Assembly: GCF_045278715.1 (NCBI RefSeq)
Contig: NZ_CP136420.1
Location: forward strand, 434,001-498,000
DNA length: 64,000 nt
Source: Neomoorella carbonis
GTDB lineage: Bacteria > Bacillota > DSM-521 > Neomoorellales > Neomoorellaceae
Reading direction: 5' to 3'
Shown: positions 53,401 to 61,651 of the stretch, in pieces
Layout of the letters: each line of letters starts with the position of its first letter
Numbering within the stretch: the stretch's first letter is position 1
Translations under genes and position numbers: made by a program
Notes under the pieces: generated by a model
Database searches by the model: none
What the model was told of the DNA's origin: nothing
The model's input: the letters and a program-made list of their open reading frames with translations, nothing else

Positions 53401-55822
53401 GTAAGTTTAGTTCTGGTTTCAATCCTCGCCCGGCATAGGAGCCGGGCGCAACCAGGCCGGGTTTCCCGTCCAAATTTCTTAAATTGTTTCAATCCTCGCC
53501 CGGCATAGGAGCCGGGCGCAACACCTGCTCGCCCTCAGACCAGTCCCGGTATTTGCCGTTTCAATCCTCGCCCGGCATAGGAGCCGGGCGCAACCTTTAT
53601 CCTGGCCGGCAAAAGCATGGGGGCGCTTGTTTCAATCCTCGCCCGGCATAGGAGCCGGGCGCAACGCCGGACCCTGGCGCGGTGAGCGGTGCATTAAAGG
53701 TTTCAATCCTCGCCCGGCATAGGAGCCGGGCGCAACCAACAGCAGCGGCGGGGTGGCCGACAGCGACTTAGGGGTTTCAATCCTCGCCCGGCATAGGAGC
53801 CGGGCGCAACGCCAGTGCTGTCCTAAAGGCAATGACAACAGGCCGTTTCAATCCTCGCCCGGCATAGGAGCCGGGCGCAACAAGCAAATTTTAAATAAAA
53901 TAGCACTTAAAGGAGTGTTTCAATCCTCGCCCGGCATAGGAGCCGGGCGCAACCCGGGCATAAGCGGTAACATGGGCTGCAATTGCCGGTTTCAATCCTC
54001 GCCCGGCATAGGAGCCGGGCGCAACTCCCGCGCCCCATCCTTTGCTTCATTAAGCACTTTGTTTCAATCCTCGCCCGGCATAGGAGCCGGGCGCAACACG
54101 CCAGCCAGTGCTCGCGGCTTAAGGAGGTGATGTTTCAATCCTCGCCCGGCATAGGAGCCGGGCGCAACCTCCTTTCTCCTGGCCCCTCTCTTGCCGTATA
54201 ATGGTTTCAATCCTCGCCCGGCATAGGAGCCGGGCGCAACTAGCAGACATAACCCTCACGCTCGGCGAGCTCCTGTTTCAATCCTCGCCCGGCATAGGAG
54301 CCGGGCGCAACGCTCTACCGTCCCGGCCTGGCCGTTTATCTTCGTGTTTCAATCCTCGCCCGGCATAGGAGCCGGGCGCAACTGTAGGTCTTCCAAATAA
54401 GCTCGTTTTGGATTTGCAGTTTCAATCCTCGCCCGGCATAGGAGCCGGGCGCAACTATTAGCACCAGTAATTGTTATACCGTCTAAACTCGTTTCAATCC
54501 TCGCCCGGCATAGGAGCCGGGCGCAACCACACAAATAACGCCCAGTTTCATTAGCCGAAAAGTTTCAATCCTCGCCCGGCATAGGAGCCGGGCGCAACGT
54601 AGCCTGCTGCACTTCCAGGGGGACGTTGACGCCGTTTCAATCCTCGCCCGGCATAGGAGCCGGGCGCAACTTAGTACAGCAACTGATGGAGCTAGCAGAG
54701 CGGTTGTTTCAATCCTCGCCCGGCATAGGAGCCGGGCGCAACGGCTTCCGGCCTACGAGGCGTTTCATGTAGTCAGTGTTTCAATCCTCGCCCGGCATAG
54801 GAGCCGGGCGCAACATGGCAGCAGCCAGGATAGGCCAGATGGAATAAAAGTTTCAATCCTCGCCCGGCATAGGAGCCGGGCGCAACGCGACCGCATCATT
54901 TGACCATGTTCAGCTATCATGGTTTCAATCCTCGCCCGGCATAGGAGCCGGGCGCAACCTATGCCTGATACCCCGGTAGTTAGCCAAGTAACAGTTTCAA
55001 TCCTCGCCCGGCATAGGAGCCGGGCGCAACGGGGATCAAGCCGGAACAGGCTGAAGAGATCGGTGTTTCAATCCTCGCCCGGCATAGGAGCCGGGCGCAA
55101 CTCGCCGCGGTAAATGGATACGGGTAAGCAGGAAGAGTTTCAATCCTCGCCCGGCATAGGAGCCGGGCGCAACGTTAGTCGCATTGCGTAGGAGGTGAAA
55201 GCAGTGAAGTTTCAATCCTCGCCCGGCATAGGAGCCGGGCGCAACGCCATCACCATGACCGCATCGCTGTGGTTGTACTTGTTTCAATCCTCGCCCGGCA
55301 TAGGAGCCGGGCGCAACGACACAAGGCAGATTTGTATATACCGGACAAAAAGTTTCAATCCTCGCCCGGCATAGGAGCCGGGCGCAACGGCCGCATGCCC
55401 AGGATGTGGCAGCAAGGAGGGATGGTTTCAATCCTCGCCCGGCATAGGAGCCGGGCGCAACGCGATATGCTTCGCTTTGCAGGAGTTTGCCAGGGCGTTT
55501 CAATCCTCGCCCGGCATAGGAGCCGGGCGCAACAAGTACACCAGCAGGACAACCTCCCACCGACCATCGTTTCAATCCTCGCCCGGCATAGGAGCCGGGC
55601 GCAACCCGGGAGGCGGCGAAGTCGGTGCCGGGATACACCTGGTTTCAATCCTCGCCCGGCATAGGAGCCGGGCGCAACATTTTTTGCAGGTCTGATCGTC
55701 TTATCGCACTGCCGTTTCAATCCTCGCCCGGCATAGGAGCCGGGCGCAACGTTTTCGGCTGCCGTCAGCACCCGCTCGCCCCGATGTTTCAATCCTCGCC
55801 CGGCATAGGAGCCGGGCGCAAC
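50401..55822 (-). CRISPR. type I-C CRISPR array, 76 intact repeats, 75 spacers between them
   Basis: The 37-bp repeat begins GTTTCAATCCTCG and ends GAGCCGGGCGCAAC on the plus strand; I counted 76 copies, from 50401 to 55786, with spacers mostly 34-36 bp. Read on the minus strand the repeat ends GGATTGAAAC, the usual crRNA 5'-handle side, and contains an 8-bp stem CGCCCGGC/GCCGGGCG with a 6-base loop. So the array is transcribed right to left from the leader next to cas2, the same direction as the cas genes. Decayed repeats occur only at the left end. Two spacers occur twice. The many short open frames in this stretch are repeat-driven artefacts. Confidence 0.97.
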
Positions 55823-55992
55823 AGTTCGCGCTAAAACCCTTGGCAGACAACACCTATATTACTATTCTGCGCGAACCTGATGACTGAATTAGAATACTCC
55901 ATTATGCTTCACCCCTAAAATTAGCTTCAGGCCTTGATTCCCAAAGAACGCGAACCTTCCGGTCTTTTACCCCTTGCTATATGTTCGCGGGT
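55823..55992 (-). promoter_or_regulatory. CRISPR leader
   Basis: 170 bases between the last repeat and the cas2 stop. It contains four copies of GTTCGCG in alternating orientation: 55824-55831 (plus), 55869-55876 (minus), 55949-55955 (minus) and 55983-55989 (plus). The first pair is a perfect 8-bp inverted repeat, GTTCGCGC/GCGCGAAC, beginning one base after the leader-proximal repeat. It should hold the pre-crRNA promoter and the integration-site signals; I see no confident -35/-10 pair. Confidence 0.8.
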
Positions 55993-56283
55993 TTACAAAA
56001 CCAGGGGAGCGTCAAAATCAATCGTTAGGTTGACGCCATACTCCTGGATGTATTTTTTGGGGGGTTCGCGTAACCGGTAAATCCGCAGGCTATCGCTTTT
56101 TTCATCAATACACTGCAAGAGCCGCTGTTTTAACTGTTCAAACTGGGCTTCGTTGACCGAACACTCAAAAACGGACTTTTGCACTCGCTGGCCAAAATCT
56201 TTACAAACCTGGGCAACTTTACGCAGGCGTTTTTTGCCTGCTTCTGTTTCTGTAGAAACATCATAAGTAATTAAGATATACAT
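55993..56283 (-). CDS. cas2: CRISPR adaptation protein Cas2
   Basis: A 96-residue Cas2: MYILITYDVST at the N-terminus with the ferredoxin-like fold Asp in TYDV, then RVQKSVFECSV and DSLRIYRL. It forms the Cas1-Cas2 integrase that inserts new spacers at the leader. The ATG at 56283 follows GTAAGGAAT; the frame is open upstream by six codons without support. It is the last cas gene before the leader. A 165-base gap separates it from cas1. Confidence 0.95.
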   Translation of the reverse strand: MYILITYDVSTETEAGKKRLRKVAQVCKDFGQRVQKSVFECSVNEAQFEQLKQRLLQCIDEKSDSLRIYRLREPPKKYIQEYGVNLTIDFDAPLVL

Positions 56284-56448
56284 ATTCCTTACACCACACA
56301 TAAGAAAAATACCGGCTTAGGGTATAGAAGTATGCTCCATAAGTATTTTTTGGTTGTAAATAGACCTTCCCCCTATCGAGGGTAGCTGGTCATTATTGAA
56401 TTAATGTTGTCTATAGATAGAGCAGTTATAAAGATCTAATCGCTATAT

Positions 56449-57480
56449 TTACCGGTACATAAAGGGCAAATATTCCTCAGCATCCCCCCTCAGGACACGG
56501 GCGAGTAAACGGGCCTGGATGTGGGGTACCAGTCCCAGGGGCACCTTTCTATTCAGGACGGGATGAAGTACTTCTTCCTGCTTGCGTTTTTGGTAGGTAA
56601 TGGCAATCTCTCTCCGAGCGTTGTCATTAATATGCATGGCGCCTCCAGGGCGTTCGACAAAATCCCCTTCAACTACCTGGCGGCGGTTGATTAAAGTAAG
56701 GGCCAAACGGTCGGCCAGGATTGATCGAAACTCCTCCATCAAGTCCAAAGCCAAAGCCGGTCGCCCCGAACGAAGGACGTGGAGATACCCAACCTGAGGA
56801 TCGAGCCCTACACCTTCGGCGGCGCTAAGACAATCGTTCAGCAGGAGGGAATAGATAAAGGATAATAAAGCGTTCATCCTGTCCAGGGGCGGCCGCCGGT
56901 TACGGTGGGTGATTTTAAAGGCTTCGCGGTTAACCCTGACCATGCGATCAAGAGTTGCGAAGTAATGCCGGGCAGCATTTCCTTCGATACCACGAATTTG
57001 CTCCAGATCGGGGGAACGTGACAGGGCCTCCAGCCCGTGAGCCAGTTCCCTGGCTGTTTCCTGGAGGGCCTTCCTGTCGTCTTCATTATCGGCTTCCCGG
57101 GCACCGCGTAGAACAACCTGCCGGGTGTTGCGGATTTTTCCGGCGACGATATTCCTGGCAATGGCATTTGTTTTTTTACTATCAGATAGGGCTTCATGCT
57201 GGGCACGGCGGAGAAAAACATTCCCTGACACCGGGCCTTCCACGCGGGCTTTAAAACGGCCATGCTGATCGTGAAAGACAATTAAGCGTTTATCTTCGGC
57301 ACACCGCATTATTAAAGGTGTGGTAAGAGTAATATCACCAAAACAGACGATGCTGCCCAGGTGGTGCAGGGGAATCTGCATTTTTAATTGCCCTTCCACC
57401 TCGATTTTTACCGTCTCGTGATCTAAGCGCACCAGGGTGCGCGGTGTCATAAGGTACAGGGTGTTTAACAGGATATGCAT
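56449..57480 (-). CDS. cas1: CRISPR integrase Cas1 (type I-C)
   Basis: A 343-residue Cas1. It has an N-terminal beta domain (MHILLNTLYLMTPRTLVRLD), then the metal-binding residues of the helical domain: the Glu in RGIEGNAARHYF, the His in VGYLHVLRSGRPALALDLMEEF, and the acidic residue in that last motif. It catalyses spacer integration with Cas2. The ribosome site AAGGATTGAAGAC before the ATG resembles the end of the CRISPR repeat. Confidence 0.96.
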   Translation of the reverse strand: MHILLNTLYLMTPRTLVRLDHETVKIEVEGQLKMQIPLHHLGSIVCFGDITLTTPLIMRCAEDKRLIVFHDQHGRFKARVEGPVSGNVFLRRAQHEALSDSKKTNAIARNIVAGKIRNTRQVVLRGAREADNEDDRKALQETARELAHGLEALSRSPDLEQIRGIEGNAARHYFATLDRMVRVNREAFKITHRNRRPPLDRMNALLSFIYSLLLNDCLSAAEGVGLDPQVGYLHVLRSGRPALALDLMEEFRSILADRLALTLINRRQVVEGDFVERPGGAMHINDNARREIAITYQKRKQEEVLHPVLNRKVPLGLVPHIQARLLARVLRGDAEEYLPFMYR

Positions 57481-57547
57481 TGTTTGTCTTCAATCCTTGC
57501 ACAATTTTGGGTTGTTGGGGATTAACAAATGGTCGATGTTGTACGTT

Positions 57548-58192
57548 TCAAGTATCACCTTCAGGTTTAAATAATTCACGTAGGAGCATGCGCAGCCGCC
57601 CTTTCTCCTTTATCTCCGGCAGGCAGGAGTCCTGTAAAGAACATTCCCGGCAACGCTCATCGGCGGCAGGTGGGGGGAGGATACTGCTACGCTGCATCAT
57701 GCGGATCTGGATAATTGCCGCTTCCACCTGTTCCCTTAAATGGCTATCAAAAGTAACCTCCCTTCGCCGGTGGGATGAATGATGGTAAATAGCTCCCCTG
57801 GGGACCTGCCTGCCGGTCATTTCTTCCAGGCACATGGCCTGGGCACAGACCTGCAAATCATCATGCCGGTGTTTGCGCCTGGGGCCATGTTTATATTCAA
57901 CGGGATAGGGAACATTGCCGTAAAATTCAACCACGTCGGCCTTGCCGATGAGGCCCAGGCGCAGGGACCAGATGGGCAGGGCGCGTTCAATGCGCACCCC
58001 ACCCTCCATCTCCATACCTTCAACGTCTACTAGATTATGAACGAAACGTCCTTTCAGGGTATACATATTTTCTGTAAAGGTTTGTTCTACATGAATCAGG
58101 GCACACTGCCGCGGACAGTAGGCATAGTGCTCCAGGGCCGAGACCATGACGATATTCCTGTCGTCCCAACCGGGAAGAATGGTGCTTTCCAT
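57548..58192 (-). CDS. cas4: CRISPR adaptation nuclease Cas4
   Basis: A 214-residue RecB-like Cas4 that trims pre-spacers and checks PAM orientation. 4Fe-4S cysteines: one in YAYCPRQCAL and three in CRECSLQDSC near the C-terminus. Nuclease motif: GKADVVEF with PVEYKHG. The correct start is the ATG at 58192 (MESTILPGWDD), which has AAGGTGG 7 bases upstream. The longer frame to 58246 reads through a degenerate CRISPR repeat and is not real protein. Confidence 0.95.
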   Translation of the reverse strand: MESTILPGWDDRNIVMVSALEHYAYCPRQCALIHVEQTFTENMYTLKGRFVHNLVDVEGMEMEGGVRIERALPIWSLRLGLIGKADVVEFYGNVPYPVEYKHGPRRKHRHDDLQVCAQAMCLEEMTGRQVPRGAIYHHSSHRRREVTFDSHLREQVEAAIIQIRMMQRSSILPPPAADERCRECSLQDSCLPEIKEKGRLRMLLRELFKPEGDT

Positions 58193-58208
58193 ATATGCCA
58201 CCTTTTTT

Positions 58209-58244
58209 GTTCCAATCCTCACCGGCATTGGAGCCGGGCGTAAC
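58209..58244 (-). repeat. solitary degenerate CRISPR repeat inside the cas operon
   Basis: 36 bases matching the 37-bp array repeat with about five differences and one deletion. The plus strand starts GTTCCAATCCTCACCGG and ends GAGCCGGGCGTAAC. It lies between the cas7 stop (58260) and the cas4 ribosome site, in the same orientation relative to the minus-strand transcript as the array repeats. A 5-bp stem CCGGC/GCCGG with a 6-base loop and the downstream GAGGATTG handle remain. No second repeat is nearby. Confidence 0.9.
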
Positions 58245-58259
58245 ATGGGTCAAATAATC

Positions 58260-59153
58260 TTATCCCACTAATCGTGTCAGGATCACCCCGGGCGGCAAGT
58301 CTTCTTCGTTGATTGTCACCTGGTAGTCGGCAAAAGAGCGCGCTGCTTTTACTCCATCCCGGCGCTTTACGGTAATGAGTTTAAAGAGGTTGTCCGCCGG
58401 AGCGTTGCCGAGGGGGGATGCATGGCTGAAGATATAAAGTCCCCGACAGGCCATCATCCCGCGGCTGGCGGAACGATCCACATCCCACATCCGCTGCAGG
58501 GCCTCCCAGAAGACCTCCAGGTCGGCGGCACTGACGCCGGTATCGGCGGCAAAATAAGGATTAAAAAATCCATAGCCCAGGTACAAGCCATAGGGTACCA
58601 GGGCTTTACGGCCCATTTCGGTGACCTTGCCTCCCTCGCCCTGTTCGCCAGTGGTGGCATCCTCAACCCTGGTGATGGCGACGCGGGTAATCGAGATGTC
58701 CAGGGGAACGATGGGGTCGATTGACCGGGCAAAAGTTAGCTGCATTGGCCCCCGGACCTGGCCGCAGTTGACCCCGGTGGTCATCACGGCACCGAACATG
58801 CGGATATCATAGAAGTTCCGGCACATCCACTGCCTGGCTTTGTCGACGATCTCCCGATTTTGTTTGCTACCAGTGGATTTTTCCCCGATGGCGTCGTAGG
58901 CCCGCTGGTGCTGGGCGTTTAAAATGCCGTGGTGCTGGACGTAAATCTTCATATTAGCTTCGCTGCCGCGGGTCATGTCCACCCAGTCACGGATTTTTCG
59001 TTTGAGGCAGACGTCGGTTACCAGCCCCTGCATAGTCTCGGGGTCAAGGCGCGGGAGGTTGCCGGCATCGGGATCGCCGTTGGGATTGCCGTCCCGGACA
59101 TCGAATAAGAGGACAAAATCATGGCGTACTTCGGGATTGGTATAAACGGTCAT
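58260..59153 (-). CDS. cas7: Cascade backbone protein Cas7 (type I-C, Csd2)
   Basis: A 297-residue RAMP protein of the Csd2/Csh2 group that coats the crRNA in the I-C Cascade. Typical pieces are FVLLFDVRDGNPNGDPDAGNLPR at the N-terminus, CLKRKIRDWV, RMFGAVMTTG, and GQVRGPMQLTFARSIDPI. ATG at 59153 after GGAGGAGATTTAAA. It is followed by the embedded repeat and then cas4. Confidence 0.96.
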   Translation of the reverse strand: MTVYTNPEVRHDFVLLFDVRDGNPNGDPDAGNLPRLDPETMQGLVTDVCLKRKIRDWVDMTRGSEANMKIYVQHHGILNAQHQRAYDAIGEKSTGSKQNREIVDKARQWMCRNFYDIRMFGAVMTTGVNCGQVRGPMQLTFARSIDPIVPLDISITRVAITRVEDATTGEQGEGGKVTEMGRKALVPYGLYLGYGFFNPYFAADTGVSAADLEVFWEALQRMWDVDRSASRGMMACRGLYIFSHASPLGNAPADNLFKLITVKRRDGVKAARSFADYQVTINEEDLPPGVILTRLVG

Positions 59154-59197
59154 TTTAAATCTCCTCCTGTATTGATAGTCATTTAGATTTTAATGAG

Positions 59198-60880
59198 CTA
59201 TGGCCGGGTTTCCTCCCCGTCTTCCTTAGAATTTGTGCCTTCCCTGTTAGCTGCCCGCTGGTGGTAATAACCCAGGGCAAAATAACCCTGCTCTTCCAGG
59301 GTTAAAACAGGAGGGAAGGACGACAGGTTTCCTAGAATAGATTCCAGGGCCTGCTGCCAGTGATAGTAAAGGCCGGGCCTTTCCTTGCGCAGCTTGCCTA
59401 AGTGGCTCTGGCTGCCGCGGAGCAGCCTGCTGAAGACCGCGGCCGGCGCCGTGGAAGCAGTCCCATAGAAACGGTCGACGATGGTCGCTTTTACCCCTGG
59501 AAGGGCAGACCACTGGATGCCTTCCAGGACGGCCAGGAGACGGCCGCAAAGGTAAGCAGGGTTTCGGTTGGACGTGTCCAACTTTTCCAAGGCAGATCCC
59601 TCCGCTAGATTTGGTTTTTGAGAGAGGAGAACCAGTTTGATTAAAGCCGCCCGGGACCGGGTTATTTTTTCCCGCTCCTTTTCCGCCCGGGACCGCTTTA
59701 TGGCTTCATAGAGAAGCCAGTGCGGTAGGGCACCGCCCTTGAGGGCGAAGCGCAGGAGGGCCCGGGGAGTAGCTGGCGGCAGGTCCTTGGGTTCCCGGAC
59801 GGTGCTCAGGGCTAGGGAGAATAACCCCAGGGGCGGTCCTTCCCGGCCGCCGGCATCGACCAGCCGCTGTAAGGCGAAGTAGCGGCCCAGGTTGCGCTTG
59901 ACATCCCCCAGGGTAGTTTCCAGCCAGTCGCGCACTGCCACCCGGCCGCCACTGCTGCTCAGGGCCGTGGCATAAAATAGGTTGTCGTCTTCAAGGTCCG
60001 CCTGGCGGCCGGTATACACTGCGGCAAGGAGGGCCTTAACGTCCTCCGGCCGGGGATCGGAAAGGAGACTGGCGATGGAAAAATTGCTGGGCTCACGGGT
60101 CCAGAAGAGGTAGATACAGGAGCCCAGGCGCAGGTGGGTGGCATCATCTTCAATTAAAGCATTGGCCGCCTTGCCGTAACGCTCGGCGCAGTCGTAGCAG
60201 ATAGGGGCAATAAGGGAAGCCTGCAAGCCATAAGATTCAAAAGCGGCAGCGTTGGCCGACACCAGGGCCATACCTGATGTCTGCCCCCCGGGGATGCCTT
60301 TGATTTTCACCGGGTGGCGCTCGGCCGGAGTTTTAAGCTGGCCGCAGAGCAGGCAGGTGGTAGCTTCTCCCTCCTGGGGATTGGTATAATCGGCCCAGAA
60401 GCTTTGTACATCCGGATCTTCTATCGGCAGGCGGCCATCGACCCGGAAGGTTAGATTATCGCCGGGGTTAAAATCCTCGGGGAGTCTAGCCCCTTCAGGG
60501 TCCCAGTTTTCCAGGAAGCGCAGGACCGCCTGAACGGATTTATTACCTGTAGAAATGGCGCACTGGCGTACCAGGTCGATAAAGGCCCGGTGACATTCTT
60601 TTACCCTTTCCGGTTTTGACTTTTCATCGGACAGGCCCAGGACATAGTCGCCTTTATCGGCCAGCAGCTTTGGTTTAACTCCTGAGGAACGGACTATATT
60701 CGGGGCATACATTATTTTGCCGCGGTCCTTGCCCCGGGTTTCAGGCCCCGTAGCTGAAACAAAACCCAGCAAGTTACCCTGGCTGTCCAGATCGATAAAC
60801 CAGCGGATGGGGGTTTTAACATACATGACCGGGGGCAGGTCCAAGCGGGTGGAATACTCCCGCAGGCTTTCTAAGAGCAT
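59198..60880 (-). CDS. cas8c: Cascade large subunit Cas8c (Csd1)
   Basis: A 560-residue Csd1-family protein, the type I-C signature, which recognises the PAM and starts target DNA unwinding. Recognisable parts are the N-terminal MYVKTPIRWFIDLDSQGNLLGF, a CxxC pair in TCLLCGQLKTPAERHPVKIKGIPGGQTSG, and FALGYYHQRA at the end. Type I-C also makes a small Cas11 by internal initiation in this gene; I did not identify that site. It starts 9 bases after the cas5c stop. Confidence 0.95.
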   Translation of the reverse strand: MLLESLREYSTRLDLPPVMYVKTPIRWFIDLDSQGNLLGFVSATGPETRGKDRGKIMYAPNIVRSSGVKPKLLADKGDYVLGLSDEKSKPERVKECHRAFIDLVRQCAISTGNKSVQAVLRFLENWDPEGARLPEDFNPGDNLTFRVDGRLPIEDPDVQSFWADYTNPQEGEATTCLLCGQLKTPAERHPVKIKGIPGGQTSGMALVSANAAAFESYGLQASLIAPICYDCAERYGKAANALIEDDATHLRLGSCIYLFWTREPSNFSIASLLSDPRPEDVKALLAAVYTGRQADLEDDNLFYATALSSSGGRVAVRDWLETTLGDVKRNLGRYFALQRLVDAGGREGPPLGLFSLALSTVREPKDLPPATPRALLRFALKGGALPHWLLYEAIKRSRAEKEREKITRSRAALIKLVLLSQKPNLAEGSALEKLDTSNRNPAYLCGRLLAVLEGIQWSALPGVKATIVDRFYGTASTAPAAVFSRLLRGSQSHLGKLRKERPGLYYHWQQALESILGNLSSFPPVLTLEEQGYFALGYYHQRAANREGTNSKEDGEETRP

Positions 60881-60889
60881 GTAATGGGT

Positions 60890-61591
60890 TCACCTCCCGA
60901 TTTCTTTATAAAGGTCTTGCGGTACCCGGAGGATGCCGTTTTCCAGGCGGGCGCTGAAGAATACGGGCCTGCCCTCGCCGCTGCCATCAGCGTTATACTG
61001 CAGGTCCAGCAGCATCCGGCCGAGATACTCACTGTGCCTGATGGGTTGATCGGCAGGACCGACCGGCCCGAAAAAGGCGGAGAATTCCCGGCAGCCCAGG
61101 TAAGGCCGGTGGTAGCACTGGCCGCGTTCCACCCGCCGCCGGAATTGGTCCCGGTATTTTGCCGGGTGAAAATCCAGGGCGTGGGGGGCCAGGACCTGTT
61201 CGGCACGGATGATATAGGCTACTTCCCGCAGGGCCAGGGTATGGCGCTGGGCACGGTGCTGGGGTTGGTCAGCATAATAACCGCCGCCGTTCTTGACCCA
61301 GCTGCGGGCGGTGGAAACGACCATTTTATCGTTTACTTCATTGCGTAAGATGGAGAAATACCGGATGGGCTTCAATACTTCAATCTGCCGCACTCGCCAG
61401 CGAAACTCCGGCTTCCAGAAGATGGCCTCTAGTATTCCCCGGGCTGCCGATGGCGTCATAACGGGATAAGAAACCCGTTCCACCTTCATTTCCGGCCGGG
61501 TAAAACAGGCCAGGTCACCCCAGACTTTAACTGCCAGCCATCCTTCGACCCTCGCCTGATCAAACGATCCGGCGCCAGCTGAAGAGTTCAT
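60890..61591 (-). CDS. cas5c: Cas5c crRNA-processing endonuclease
   Basis: A 233-residue Cas5d/Cas5c RAMP. In type I-C this protein replaces Cas6: it cuts the pre-crRNA in the repeat and stays on the 5' handle. Family features are VKVWGDLACFTRPEMKVERVSYPVMTPSAARGILEAIFWKPEF and, later, RPYLGCREFSAFFGP. I did not assign catalytic residues. The frame starts MNSSAGAG; an internal start nearer VEGWLAVKVWG is possible. The single embedded repeat in the operon mRNA is a potential substrate. Confidence 0.95.
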   Translation of the reverse strand: MNSSAGAGSFDQARVEGWLAVKVWGDLACFTRPEMKVERVSYPVMTPSAARGILEAIFWKPEFRWRVRQIEVLKPIRYFSILRNEVNDKMVVSTARSWVKNGGGYYADQPQHRAQRHTLALREVAYIIRAEQVLAPHALDFHPAKYRDQFRRRVERGQCYHRPYLGCREFSAFFGPVGPADQPIRHSEYLGRMLLDLQYNADGSGEGRPVFFSARLENGILRVPQDLYKEIGR

Positions 61592-61651
61592 ACTTTTCCT
61601 TACACCATCCCTTCTAAGAAATTAATAAAACCTTTTGAGAGCTAAAGCTCG

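Noticed and set aside
50260..55834. Dozens of short open frames on both strands in the CRISPR array
   Set aside because: They are made by the repeat itself (recurring peptides such as FQSSPGIGAGRN and VAPGSYAGRGLK) and have no independent coding signal.
58193..58246. Longer Cas4 with an 18-residue N-terminal extension
   Set aside because: The extension translates the embedded CRISPR repeat, while a well-spaced ribosome site precedes the ATG at 58192.
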